Below are positions 25,401 to 34,031 of a DNA stretch of 64,000 nt, piece after piece. The notes under the pieces were generated by a model. It was not told the origin of the DNA, ran no database searches, and saw only the letters and a program-made list of their open reading frames with translations. The first letter of the stretch is position 1, and each line of letters opens with the position of its first letter. The position numbers and the translations under genes were made by a program. Origin of the DNA: CAVLCC01 sp963661535 (GTDB lineage: Bacteria; Actinomycetota; Coriobacteriia; Coriobacteriales; CADBOM01). The stretch is from positions 1 to 64,000 of the forward strand of contig CAVLCC010000003.1 in NCBI GenBank assembly GCA_963661535.1, given 5' to 3'.

Positions 25401-28400
25401 TACAGCATCCTCAATGCTTGCAGGTGCAATTGTAAACTCTAGAACTTTTGTTCCTGTGTAGTTACCTTTGCCTTCGATTGTTGCTGTTGCAGTTCCTGCA
25501 TTAGTATTGTTTGCATATGTAACTGTGTAGTCATCTTCTGGGGTGTAATCATCTAGATTTTTAACAGTAGGCTCTTTCTCATCACCATCATAGGTATAGC
25601 TATCTGGATCAAGAGCTACATTTGCAAAGTCAAGTTCTGCTGGAGCAATTGACCAATCAGCTGTTACTGAACCTGTGTAGTTACCATTGCCAGTAACTGT
25701 TAGCTCGTAGTCATCTGCTTCTGTATCAGTGTTACCAGCTACTATATATTCGTCATCAGCTGTTAGAACTTTATTATCAAGAATTACCTTGTTAACTTTT
25801 TGTGTTTTCTCGTCGCCGTCATAGACTAGCTCAGTTGAATCTAGAATGAGTTCAGCATCTTTAATGCTTGCAGGTGCAATTTCAAACTCTAAATCAGTAG
25901 AACCAGTGTAGTTACCATCGAATGTAACTGTAGCTTTTGCTTTACTTGTTTCAGTTGTTGCGTTTGTATTGTTATCGTATACAACTGTGTAATCTACACC
26001 TTGTGTATAAGTATCTGGACCTGTAACTTTTGGCTCTTTAGCCTCACCATCATAGGTATAGTTTGTTGTCTCAAGGCTAAAACCTGTAAAATCAGTTACC
26101 TCTAGAGGGTTAATTGTCCAGTCAACAGTTACTGTTCCTGTGTAGTTACCAGTGCCCTCAACTACAAGGCTATAGTCATCTGCATCTGTTCCAGTGTTTC
26201 CAGATACTTTGTAGTCTGTAGAAGCAAGGTCTTTAGTGTCCAAAGTTACCTTTGTAACGTTCTTAGTTTGCTCGGTATCTTTAATATAAGTTAACTCTTT
26301 TGCATCAAGTGTAACTACTGCATCCTCAATGCTTGCAGGTGCAATTGTGAACTCTAGAACCTTTGTTCCTGTGTAGTTACCTTGGCCCTCGATTGTTGCA
26401 GTTGCAGTTCCTGCATTAGTATTGTTTGCATATGTAACTGTGTAGTCATCTTCTGGGGTGTAATCATCTAGATTTTTAACAGTAGGCTCTTTCTCATCAC
26501 CATCATAGGTATAGCTATCTGGATCAAGAGCTACATTTGCAAAGTCAAGTTCTGCTGGAGCAATTGACCAATCAGCTGTTACTGAACCTGTGTAGTTACC
26601 ATTGCCAGTAACTGTTAGCTCGTAGTCATCTGCTTCTGTATCAGTGTTACCAGCTACTATATATTCGTCATCAGCTGTTAGAACTTTATTATCAAGAATT
26701 ACCTTGTTAACTTTTTGTGTTTTCTCGTCGCCGTCATAGACTAGCTCAGTTGAATCTAGAATGAGTTCAGCATCTTTAATGCTTGCAGGTGCAATTTCAA
26801 ACTCTAAATCAGTAGAACCAGTGTAGTTACCATCGAATGTAACTGTAGCTTTTGCTTTACTTGTTTCAGTTGTTGCGTTTGTATTGTTATCGTATACAAC
26901 TGTGTAATCTACACCTTGTGTATAAGTATCTGGACCTGTAACTTTTGGCTCTTTAGCCTCACCATCATAGGTATAGTTTGTTGTCTCAAGGCTAAAACCT
27001 GTAAAATCAGTTACCTCTAGAGGGTTAATTGTCCAGTCAACAGTTACTGTTCCTGTGTAGTTACCAGTGCCCTCAACTACAAGGCTATAGTCATCTGCAT
27101 CTGTTCCAGTGTTTCCAGATACTTTGTAGTCTGTAGAAGCAAGGTCTTTAGTGTCCAAAGTTACCTTTGTAACGTTCTTAGTTTGCTCGGTATCTTTAAT
27201 ATAAGTTAACTCTTTTGCATCAAGTGTAACTACTGCATCCTCAATGCTTGCAGGTGCAATTGTGAACTCTATAGCTTTTGTTCCAGTGTAATTTCCCTTG
27301 CAAGTAATGGTTGCTGTTGCAGTGCCCGCATTGGTATTGTTAGCATAAGCAATATCATATTCAATACCCTCTGGCATATTCTTTACTTTAGGCTCTTTGG
27401 CCTCACCATCGTAAATATATCCTTTTGCTGGAATATCTAGCACAACATCATCTAGAACAGCATCTGCAGATTTGATGCTCCAATCAGCAGAAGCAGTTTC
27501 TTTATAGTTTCCAGCTCCCTCAATAGTGAACTTGTAATCACCAACATTGGTTTTGCTATCAGATGTTACTGTATAGTCTTCGCCCTCAACTAGTACCTTA
27601 TTGTTGAGCAGAACCTTTGCAGCATTTGGAGCCTGTGCAGTTGTGTCGTATGTGAACTCAGCAGAGTCTAGATAAATCTCAGCATCTGCAAGACTTGCAG
27701 CAGTAATCACAAAAGAAACTTCTTTTGTGACCTTTGGATCATAGTTGCCCATGCCAGCAATAATAACTTCTGCATTACCTGCATTGATATTATCAACATA
27801 ATCAATTGTGTAGTCTTTATTTATTACTAGACCCTCAGGCAATCCCTTTACCTTAGGTTCAATTGCCTCGCCAGTATAAGTAGCAGAAGCAGGATCAATT
27901 GTTACATTTGAATAATCAATTACAGCAGCTTTGATTGTCCAAGTCTCAAAAACAGTGCCTGTGTAGTTGCCTTTGCCAGCAATCAGTAACTCGTAATCCC
28001 CAGCATTAACTGCTGAATCTCTAGAAACTACATAATCTGTATCTGCCTCAAGTGCAAACCCACCAAAAACGATGCTCTTAATATTTTGAGTCTTGCTGTC
28101 CCCATTATATGTAAGAACTGTGTCATCGAGCGTTACTGTTGCTTGAGAGATGTCTGCAGGTTTAATCTTGAATGTGTAGATCTTAGAACCAGTGCGTGTT
28201 CCAATTCCTTCCACTGTTAGGATAGCTGTTCCTGCATCGGTATTGTTTTCGTAAGTAACTTTGTAGTCTGTATTTTCTTCTAGACCCTCAATAGCTACAG
28301 AAGTAGTTTGTGCTTTGCCATTGTAGGTTTTATCTGTTGTATCTACGGTTGCTTTTGAAAAGTCAATCTCGTTTACAACAAAGCTAACCACGCCATCTTT

Positions 28401-29783
28401 TGTGGTCTGTGTACTACGAATGCTTCCGTTGGAATCTGTAGCAGTGACCTCTAGATTGTCTACTGCTTTTCCTGTTACGCTATCTGTGATAGTAACTTTT
28501 ACGCTTTTTCCGTGAGCTGCCTCAGGAAGCGCAATATCATATGTGCCATCCGAGTTGGCTTTGACCTGCGCATTTGGCAAAACCTCACCATTGTCTGCGT
28601 ATGTTATAGCAATATCTGTGCATACTTTGCTTGTATTTGCTACAAAAGCTTTGCCATCTTTGCCTGTGGTTGCACTAGTGGGTGCAAGTGTTTGCTCTTG
28701 GAGCAATTGATAAATATCTTTTTGTACAGCTGCGCTTCCGCCTAAAACGTTTGCAGCTTTAATTGTGAGTTTGTTTTGGCTAAGTGTTTGGAGAACTGAT
28801 GCATAACTGCTCTCTTGATTGCCAATTAGCATAGCCACACTATTGCGATGACCACAAAGTGCTCCACCAGATAGAGCATCTGGGAAGTTCTCGCCTGAAG
28901 CAATTGCAAGACCCTCGTAGCTCATTCCTTGTTCTATACACCAAGAAACAATCTTTGCTGAAGTATCATATCTAGTTTCTCCCGATAGACGAGTAACTTT
29001 ATCCTCGCCAATCATAGTTTTTAGATAGCTCTCTGTTGTGGCAGAAACAACTCCTTCTCCACCTGCAATAATTGCTTGGTCAAATTTGCCATCTCTTATG
29101 AGCTTAGAAGTTTCTTCTGTAAGTGAGCCTGAAGCATCTGCCAAAAAGATTGGTGCACCATTGGCATAAGCATAAGGGCTCATGGACAGTGCATCTGCAA
29201 ATCCGGTGCCTGAAGCAATGATTGCAGTTTTGGTCTCGGATTTATCCCATGCACCAACTTTGTTGCCCTGCTCATATATTAGCTCGGATGTCTCAAATCT
29301 GTTATCGCCAGATATACGCTCTACAGAATTAACGCCCGAGATATCTCCTATTTGAGACATCGCTGTCTGAGATACTCCAGCTTCTCCACCAACAACAATC
29401 ACGTTTGATGCTTTTAGCCTTGTGATTTCTGTAGCCGTTTGTAGGTCTAGAGAATCTGTGCTGGTTAGAAGTATTGGACATTGATAATATCCAGCTAGAG
29501 CTGTAGCAGATAGTGCATCTGGAAAGTTGCCTGCACTCGCTACAATTACAGTGTCTGAACTTTCAAACCCAGCGTTAGAGATTGCAGACATCGTATCTAT
29601 ACGGCTACTGCCAGATAACCTGCTCCAATCCACTAACTGAACTTGTCCATCAGGAACCTCAATTAGTTCTGATGAATCCTGCGCTAGTGCATGCATTGGT
29701 GCGACTGCTAAAAGTGTAAGCAGCGTCGCAGCGAATGCAACTAGCAGAAATTTGGGTTTAGTTCGTGAATAAGATTTATTCAT
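22485..29783 (-). CDS. Giant CWB2-anchored repeat surface protein
   Basis: Exported protein of 2,432 residues. A signal peptide (KPKFLLVAFAATLLTLLAVAPMHALA) is followed by three cell-wall-binding type 2 repeats, each with R(L/I)SGxxRxxT and an FPDALS- or FADALS-like core, which bind secondary wall polysaccharides non-covalently. After one Ig-like segment come about 19 beta-rich repeats of roughly 75-80 residues with the signature YDGxxKxPxV...NTNAGTATATI...GNYTGT. A Listeria-Bacteroides-type repeat (MTGWNTQADGMGTSYSD...VDLYAQW) and a C-terminal domain containing VGEHDWDGSVVTFMATHSLPT end the protein; that domain recalls DUF6273 (name from memory). Start chosen at 29783 from AAAGGATGGG; the longer frame to 29978 runs into the promoter. 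Role: probable adhesin or surface stalk. Confidence 0.9.
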   Translation of the reverse strand: MNKSYSRTKPKFLLVAFAATLLTLLAVAPMHALAQDSSELIEVPDGQVQLVDWSRLSGSSRIDTMSAISNAGFESSDTVIVASAGNFPDALSATALAGYYQCPILLTSTDSLDLQTATEITRLKASNVIVVGGEAGVSQTAMSQIGDISGVNSVERISGDNRFETSELIYEQGNKVGAWDKSETKTAIIASGTGFADALSMSPYAYANGAPIFLADASGSLTEETSKLIRDGKFDQAIIAGGEGVVSATTESYLKTMIGEDKVTRLSGETRYDTSAKIVSWCIEQGMSYEGLAIASGENFPDALSGGALCGHRNSVAMLIGNQESSYASVLQTLSQNKLTIKAANVLGGSAAVQKDIYQLLQEQTLAPTSATTGKDGKAFVANTSKVCTDIAITYADNGEVLPNAQVKANSDGTYDIALPEAAHGKSVKVTITDSVTGKAVDNLEVTATDSNGSIRSTQTTKDGVVSFVVNEIDFSKATVDTTDKTYNGKAQTTSVAIEGLEENTDYKVTYENNTDAGTAILTVEGIGTRTGSKIYTFKIKPADISQATVTLDDTVLTYNGDSKTQNIKSIVFGGFALEADTDYVVSRDSAVNAGDYELLIAGKGNYTGTVFETWTIKAAVIDYSNVTIDPASATYTGEAIEPKVKGLPEGLVINKDYTIDYVDNINAGNAEVIIAGMGNYDPKVTKEVSFVITAASLADAEIYLDSAEFTYDTTAQAPNAAKVLLNNKVLVEGEDYTVTSDSKTNVGDYKFTIEGAGNYKETASADWSIKSADAVLDDVVLDIPAKGYIYDGEAKEPKVKNMPEGIEYDIAYANNTNAGTATATITCKGNYTGTKAIEFTIAPASIEDAVVTLDAKELTYIKDTEQTKNVTKVTLDTKDLASTDYKVSGNTGTDADDYSLVVEGTGNYTGTVTVDWTINPLEVTDFTGFSLETTNYTYDGEAKEPKVTGPDTYTQGVDYTVVYDNNTNATTETSKAKATVTFDGNYTGSTDLEFEIAPASIKDAELILDSTELVYDGDEKTQKVNKVILDNKVLTADDEYIVAGNTDTEADDYELTVTGNGNYTGSVTADWSIAPAELDFANVALDPDSYTYDGDEKEPTVKNLDDYTPEDDYTVTYANNTNAGTATATIEGQGNYTGTKVLEFTIAPASIEDAVVTLDAKELTYIKDTEQTKNVTKVTLDTKDLASTDYKVSGNTGTDADDYSLVVEGTGNYTGTVTVDWTINPLEVTDFTGFSLETTNYTYDGEAKEPKVTGPDTYTQGVDYTVVYDNNTNATTETSKAKATVTFDGNYTGSTDLEFEIAPASIKDAELILDSTELVYDGDEKTQKVNKVILDNKVLTADDEYIVAGNTDTEADDYELTVTGNGNYTGSVTADWSIAPAELDFANVALDPDSYTYDGDEKEPTVKNLDDYTPEDDYTVTYANNTNAGTATATIEGKGNYTGTKVLEFTIAPASIEDAVVVIEDTENGYITTYSGSEQEVDATVTLGNKALVEDADYTVVSGDKGTDVDTYTYTIEGTGNYTGTTTANWKICPLSIEGGKYELDSETYTYNEQKQTVGVTNVRTADGSKTLEAGDYELSGDTTGTNAGTYKFKIIGVGNYTGTISDIQWVIDPLSIEQATVELDPTELVYDGSEQTQKVNKVILDNKILDATTDYTVTGNKQTNVKVKDSSVEGDTDSYTLTVTGTGNYTDSVTANWNILPKDISGVNLTLNNSSYVYDGDKHLPTATVTDSDIQVEGAGKALVKDDDFTVPSNVTEQSDKGTYTYTIEGKGNYKGSKSEDWTITAQEADLTDLSLEAQAEDNYTYNGEEKEPGVTGFPEGMTKDKDYIVSYTNNVKAGIGIVRVVCIGNYTGDATLTFQIDPKDISGTDTTVELNATDLVYKEEDYKAVEQTNGVKSVTVTGITDSLTSETDYTVDGTSSGKYAGDYELTVTGKGNYTGTKTVKWTIAKADYSDGDLPSNVTATGYVGNTLADVTLTTDKRGWLVWNDKTESLGTNVTTVEKKATFIPYYYDNYNTKEITVEVAVKDKSYTIVYHGNSATSGGTSSGGEYTYTQDVTSALATVTLEANKFAKTEGTTVYTMTGWNTQADGMGTSYSDKASIETTDSLVAGVQDNGTVDLYAQWLNTDVGSYWIAPAMKSTTSSDAPEANASYTSPTEGVVRTQSLIDEDMKVLHYQLDTNSLGQGRDTIASIYQSYSDSDSYHLYTAWKGDDTTEDENKYVEFRIIQVGEHDWDGSVVTFMATHSLPTKKSINLSGVVSDGGWGSSNMRTSVIPDYVAGGLGDLADAAKTITKRTMSGKAGEWVLNSTVKDSIWLMSYSEIYGEDGIIIDETYGQGFAKEGSQYEWFANKVTNSGFGGVNPAISGIDLTRNGSVVSPSNCPQWYLRTFSQYQYDEDIVKASMCGFVTTSGEPSWDDGSYTLGVVPCFAF
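25408..27237 (-). repeat. 915-bp in-frame tandem duplication
   Basis: Bases 25408-26322 recur as 26323-27237 at a constant offset of 915 bp (305 codons, four beta repeats). The copies differ at a few positions in the first 100 bases and look identical by eye after that, so the event is recent or kept homogeneous by recombination. A third, diverging copy begins at 27238. Confidence 0.9.
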
Positions 29784-30226
29784 AAAACCCATCCTTTCTT
29801 GCCAAATGCTTATGTTTGGCACCTTACTAATTTGTTGTGCGTTGTATGCTTGTTTGTTCTTTTGGTATGCATACAAGCGCATGCGCACAAACCTCCGACT
29901 AGAGTCTTGAAAACCTCCAAATTTGAATGTTTTCAATACTCCACCCCATAGCATAACACACTTTAGATGATTACACAATGATACGCCCCCCCCGCAAATT
30001 TATAGTGTCGGTTAGCGGTCGGAAATGTTTTATTATTGGAAAATTTTTGTTGATTAGAACTTTTTATTGTTTGAAAGTCGCATGTGGATTTGCTTGGGGT
30101 GTACCGCCTCCTCTTGTTGATTTATGTGATAAAAGCTAGTGCTATTTTGCATAAAAGCTAATAACATTTTTTAAAGAAGCTGTTTGGATATATGCATGTT
30201 ATGTAGAAAAGTCAGTCGTAAACGTA
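29784..30226. other. Upstream region of the surface protein gene
   Basis: Apart from the promoter and poly-C tract listed separately, this region holds a 5' leader of about 160 bases and some 230 A/T-rich bases up to the AbiEii stop. I see no gene, and no hairpin terminator after the AbiEii gene. Confidence 0.4.
29950..29993 (-). promoter_or_regulatory. Surface protein promoter with G8 tract
   Basis: On the - strand TTGTGT (29978-29973), a 17-base spacer and TATGCT (29955-29950) form a plausible promoter. A run of eight G (C at 29986-29993 on +) ends 7 bases upstream of the -35 box. Homopolymer tracts in this position can change length by slippage and vary promoter strength. Confidence 0.5.
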
Positions 30227-31279
30227 TCAAATTACGCTAATTTCTTGCAGCTGTTCTACAGCTTCAATCAAATATCCATAAGCAATTGGATCTGCAATAC
30301 GCAGATAAGAAAAACGTTTTACTTTTTCAATCCCTAAAATCCTTCCAGAATATTCTTCTGCATCATCTATTTTTTTAACAGTTTGTTGATCTGTCAGTAT
30401 AGAAGTAGCCAGATACAACACCTTACTCGCATATATACCAGCAACCTCACCGCCGAATTTCCCTCCAAGAATATGATTTCTAATTCTTAAAATTCCATCT
30501 TTGTAAAAAGGATAATCTCCCTGCGGATTTCCTCTGCTAACGATACAAAAAGCGCCTCTGATTGTATCCATCAACACATCATCTGGAATAAGCACAAGTC
30601 CTCGATAATTCATTTCTGAGCTAACAATGCGCTTATAGGATGTTTTAACTTCCGCAAAATCTGTCATTGCATCAAAAAGCGACCCGCAATCAAAGAGCTG
30701 TTTGATGATTTCCAATTCTTTGTTTACGCCAAATGGAACCCCTGTTGTATGCGGCGCAAAAGCTGTAAGCTTATCTCCAAGAATACTATTTACATTTGGA
30801 ATTTTAACTTGAAGATTTTCTCCCTCTGTTAACAGGAGCTCATTATTAATTGCCTTTTCTACAATACTTGAATACTGAACCTCTTCAAAAAGCACGTCTA
30901 ATAATATTGTCAGATCACGACTACTGATTGGTGATTTGTACTTGAATTTAAAGTGTCGCTTTTGAATATTATTTTTGCCAACACGAACGTGTTCTTCAAC
31001 ACTGATAAACGGAAATACCTCTCCAGCTTTACGAATATACGTATCAATGTCTGTGGTAGGTTCAACAATAATGTCAATATCCGTGCTAAGTCTTCTCGGA
31101 TGATCTAACAGCAGCATAAGCGCAGTCCCTCCCTTGAAGCAAAATGGAAGTTCAACTCTTCTAATTGCTTCTAAAAGACCGAACGCATAAATAACACGCT
31201 CTAGCAATGCTGGATCGTTCCCTGTTCTTTTTTGAAGATCACGTATGTATTCCTCTGTATACATTTGTCTTGAAAGCAT
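30227..31279 (-). CDS. AbiEii-type nucleotidyltransferase toxin
   Basis: Protein of 350 residues from the AbiEii/AbiGii nucleotidyltransferase family, toxin of type IV toxin-antitoxin and phage-abortive systems. The signature FCFKGGTALMLLLDHPRRLSTDIDIIV (about residues 43-69) holds the GG-S/T...DxD core: KGGT and the metal-binding STDIDI. A second conserved region is LGDKLTAFAPHTTGVPFG (about 168-185), also typical. Related toxins transfer nucleotides to tRNA. AAGGGGAT precedes the ATG, and the gene follows its antitoxin by 11 bases. Family lengths near 280-350 are normal, so it looks intact. Confidence 0.88.
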   Translation of the reverse strand: MLSRQMYTEEYIRDLQKRTGNDPALLERVIYAFGLLEAIRRVELPFCFKGGTALMLLLDHPRRLSTDIDIIVEPTTDIDTYIRKAGEVFPFISVEEHVRVGKNNIQKRHFKFKYKSPISSRDLTILLDVLFEEVQYSSIVEKAINNELLLTEGENLQVKIPNVNSILGDKLTAFAPHTTGVPFGVNKELEIIKQLFDCGSLFDAMTDFAEVKTSYKRIVSSEMNYRGLVLIPDDVLMDTIRGAFCIVSRGNPQGDYPFYKDGILRIRNHILGGKFGGEVAGIYASKVLYLATSILTDQQTVKKIDDAEEYSGRILGIEKVKRFSYLRIADPIAYGYLIEAVEQLQEISVI

Positions 31280-31290
31280 ATTTAATCCCC

Positions 31291-32004
31291 TTAACTTTCT
31301 TGCATATATTTTTTGACTTGTGTCGTCTTCCCCCTCCGACCTGCATATCGATTTAACCTGCGACTGTCCACTTGATAGCTATTCATAACATCTCTAAAGA
31401 TAGATGAAAGCTCTGATAGACTAAATGTAGCAGCAATGCTTTTTTCGGCGATAATATCGACAAGAAGTTTTTCAACTGTTATTTCGTGTGGTAAATCTAC
31501 AGAGAGGGGTGCCTGGCTAATTAAATCTAATACTACAATACAGTTTTTTATCCAATAACGATTGAACTCTTCTTTGCTAGGCTTATATAGCACACCTCCA
31601 TTGTACTCTTCTTGTAGGATATCAAAAACATAAGAGCTTAAATCTTTCTCTACTTGAACATATATGGTGTTCTGAGCAATCTGGTGATTAAGAAACTCAT
31701 TTAGAAGCACACTTTCAAATGTTACAAAATCTAGTTTAGGCAAACGCTTTTTAAGGAGGTTCATTACCTCGCGTGCATGCTTGGAATATATTGGTTTATA
31801 AGCAGGGAGAGTCTTGATTTTTTTGATGGAGTACTCGTTGTAGCCTGTCTTATAGATTCTCTCTTTTTGCTGCATATTGTATAGTGTCCATCGAAACGCG
31901 CTATCTGTTAGATCAGGCTTTACTTGAAAGAATGCTTGAAAAAGATCATTTCTATGGTATTTGTTTTTATCTGAAAGTTTTAATAAAGCTTGGTCTGTCC
32001 ACAT
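31291..32004 (-). CDS. AbiEi-like antitoxin/repressor
   Basis: Protein of about 237 residues upstream of the AbiEii toxin. The N-terminal 90 residues read as a winged helix (QALLKLSDKNKYHRNDLFQAFFQVKPDLTDSAFRWTLYNMQQKERIYKTG), followed by an all-alpha/beta C-terminal region without a motif I can name; it resembles AbiEi-like or DUF6577 proteins. As in known AbiE systems, it should bind the operator and repress the operon. I chose ATG 32004 rather than 32013 because AGGAG abuts the latter with no spacing and lies 9 bases from the former. The tail is basic (RRGKTTQVKKYMQES), which may help DNA contact. Confidence 0.75.
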   Translation of the reverse strand: MWTDQALLKLSDKNKYHRNDLFQAFFQVKPDLTDSAFRWTLYNMQQKERIYKTGYNEYSIKKIKTLPAYKPIYSKHAREVMNLLKKRLPKLDFVTFESVLLNEFLNHQIAQNTIYVQVEKDLSSYVFDILQEEYNGGVLYKPSKEEFNRYWIKNCIVVLDLISQAPLSVDLPHEITVEKLLVDIIAEKSIAATFSLSELSSIFRDVMNSYQVDSRRLNRYAGRRGKTTQVKKYMQES

Positions 32005-32028
32005 TCGATTCATCTCCTATAGCGTTGC

Positions 32029-32119
32029 GTCAATTTTGTGTAAATATTGACGGTGTGCTTATGATAGCAGTTTTCTATACTTGTGGCAAGCGTTATGTCA
32101 ATTTTGTTTTAATATTGAC
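32029..32119 (-). promoter_or_regulatory. AbiE promoter between two 23-bp inverted repeats
   Basis: Two 23-bp sites with arms GTCAAT and ATTGAC separated by 11 bases lie at 32029-32051 and 32097-32119. Outer arms AGCGTTGC (from 32021) and GCAACGCT (to 32127) make the whole block a larger inverted repeat. Between the sites, on the - strand, TTGCCA (32089-32084), a 17-base spacer and TATCAT (32066-32061) form the promoter. One operator is upstream of -35 and one overlaps the start of transcription. Confidence 0.85.
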
Positions 32120-32299
32120 GCAACGCTAGGGAGCATCAATTGCAAATTTTATTTGTTGTGGGATAAATAAAAATATGTCATAACGTTTAACTGGCTACAT
32201 ATGAAAATATGCTGTGATTGTTGGAAGATAACAGGGGTATTACTCAATCAAAATATGTGTGCCACTATCTACATAATGTATGGCTTACGCCACAAAAAC

Positions 32300-33331
32300 T
32301 CAGTACGATGACTTTTGATTGATCTCGCTATAAATTGAAAGATAAGAGGCAAGTCTGCGCTCAGACAATGCACCTGATGTAACCGCCTTGCTTACAGCGC
32401 ACTCAGGTTCTTTTGTGTGGCTACAATCTCTAAACTTGCACTGCGAAGACAACTCCACAATATCTGGAAACGCCATCTCAACGCCCATAAGTGAACCTGT
32501 TAGCAAAAATGAACGCAAGCCGGGTGAATCGATTAAAAGACCCCCGTTTGGCAATGCAACCATTGTGCGTGCAATGGTTGTGTGCCTGCCTCTGTTGTCT
32601 TTGCTACGAACTTCTCCTGTGCGTGCAATGCTATCTCCTAATATTGCATTTATGAGACTCGACTTGCCAACGCCAGACTTGCCCAAAAGCACAGCAAGCT
32701 TGCCTTTTGGAATTTGTGAGACAAGATTGCCAATCCCCTCACCTGTTGTAGCCGACTCAAAAATAACTGGAACCTCGCAAGCACTTTTAGCAACAATACT
32801 CAGAATGGCTGCTTTGCGGCTATTATCAATATCGTCTGCCTTGCTAAGCACAATAACTGGCACCGCCCCGCTTTGATATGACATCACGAGTTGTCGTTCT
32901 AGATGATCGAGCTCATCCATTGCCTGCGCTGCTGGAACCACAATAAAAACAATATCAATATTTGCGGCCAGCACCTGTTTTTGATCGTGACGCTTTTTGC
33001 TAGGTCTTTCTAACTTATTTTTTCTGGGCAAGATGGCAGATATAACTGCATTTTGGTGATCGGCAGGAAAGTTTGCAACAACCCAATCGCCTATTGCTGC
33101 AAGGCTGTTTTTGCCTTTAATGAGCTTTGTAGAATGTTCAGCTCTATAGAGCCCATCTTCAACACAAACAAGCGGCAGACTTCTGTCGAGCTGAACCACT
33201 CTACCCAGTGTATGTTTGCAGTTTGTGGCAGGTAGCTTTTTGACCTCGTGCAAGTATTCGTCTTTAATTTGGGGAGTCAAACAAAAAGAATCAAAATTTG
33301 GAATATAGCTTGATATTTGCATATCTGTCAT
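32300..33331 (-). CDS. rsgA: Ribosome small subunit-dependent GTPase A
   Basis: Late 30S-subunit assembly GTPase of 343 residues with the circularly permuted GTPase order of the family. An N-terminal OB-fold comes first, with GRVVQLDRSLPLVCVEDGLYRA. Then G4 (VIVLSKADD), G5 region, the P-loop GKSGVGKSSLINAIL, the switch segment DNRGRHTT and G3 DSPGLRSF follow. A C-terminal zinc knuckle closes it (CKFRDCSHTKEPECAV). The start at 33331 has AAGGTAG upstream; a second Met is three codons in. It ends the leftward trkH-associated run, 16 bases after the OB-fold membrane protein gene. Confidence 0.95.
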   Translation of the reverse strand: MTDMQISSYIPNFDSFCLTPQIKDEYLHEVKKLPATNCKHTLGRVVQLDRSLPLVCVEDGLYRAEHSTKLIKGKNSLAAIGDWVVANFPADHQNAVISAILPRKNKLERPSKKRHDQKQVLAANIDIVFIVVPAAQAMDELDHLERQLVMSYQSGAVPVIVLSKADDIDNSRKAAILSIVAKSACEVPVIFESATTGEGIGNLVSQIPKGKLAVLLGKSGVGKSSLINAILGDSIARTGEVRSKDNRGRHTTIARTMVALPNGGLLIDSPGLRSFLLTGSLMGVEMAFPDIVELSSQCKFRDCSHTKEPECAVSKAVTSGALSERRLASYLSIYSEINQKSSY

Positions 33332-33347
33332 AAGTCTACCTTAGAGT

Positions 33348-34031
33348 CTACCTCAGACGTTCCGAGAGTCTCCAATAAATAATTCCTAGCAAAACGCCTA
33401 AGCCAGCAATTCCTAGGGCAATGTATAGTTTAAGTGTGTCTATCTCATGAACTGTAGCTGAACCCCCTGTAATTATTTCAACAGAATTGGCGTGGATATC
33501 TATGTCGCCTACATGCTCTTCGCAATCTACATGGAAGGTTCCAATAACAGCTATTATGTCGCCAATTTCGCCATATCTTCCAAAATGCTGGATTTGGTTA
33601 GCGTCGTGCTCGTTCATATACACGCTTATAGCCGAGCCATCTTGGGATACCGTAACCCACTGATGTGTATCGTCAGCGATGGTTGCCTCCCCTACGACCT
33701 CTCCATTTATGGTAACAATTTTGTTGTCCATGCCCTCATCTACGTTGAGGAGGTCTGCTATTGCGTCGCGTCCCTCTTGGTCGTAGTTATATTGACGGTT
33801 GCCTGCTTGTGTTGAGCTAACGCCTTCTATACCAAGAGTATCTGCTTTGTTTTGCGTGGTTTCTACACTATCGTCTGCATAACATGCCCCACTGGGTATG
33901 GCGAATAGTGCCGAAGCGATAGCTAGCACAAAAACAGCAATGCATACTGCAACTGCACGACCGCAAGCGCGAGCGCGGGGGTGAGCGCCAAGGCGGTTTA
34001 AACGAGTTATGTCCACTGGCTTTTTTTTCAC
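33348..34031 (-). CDS. Membrane-anchored OB-fold protein next to TrkH
   Basis: Protein of 227 residues, unknown function. An N-terminal hydrophobic segment (residues about 25-50, VAVCIAVFVLAIASALFAIPSGACYA) serves as signal or anchor. The middle (about 95-190) has a beta-rich domain resembling nucleic-acid-type OB folds: NKIVTINGEVVGEATI, WVTVSQDGSAISVYMN, YGEIGDIIAVIGTFHVDC. A second transmembrane helix lies near 204-222, so the OB domain is probably outside the membrane. Its start overlaps the trkH stop by 4 bases (ATGA), indicating translational coupling. A periplasm-side accessory to the potassium system is possible but unproven. Confidence 0.65.
   Translation of the reverse strand: MKKKPVDITRLNRLGAHPRARACGRAVAVCIAVFVLAIASALFAIPSGACYADDSVETTQNKADTLGIEGVSSTQAGNRQYNYDQEGRDAIADLLNVDEGMDNKIVTINGEVVGEATIADDTHQWVTVSQDGSAISVYMNEHDANQIQHFGRYGEIGDIIAVIGTFHVDCEEHVGDIDIHANSVEIITGGSATVHEIDTLKLYIALGIAGLGVLLGIIYWRLSERLR

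Noticed and set aside
25408..27237. CRISPR-like array
   Set aside because: The repeat unit is 915 bp, in frame and protein-coding, without spacers.
29784..29978. N-terminal extension of the giant surface protein to 29978
   Set aside because: The extra 65 codons cover the predicted promoter, lack a ribosome-binding site and precede the signal peptide. The ATG at 29783 has AAAGGATGGG and opens directly with the signal sequence.
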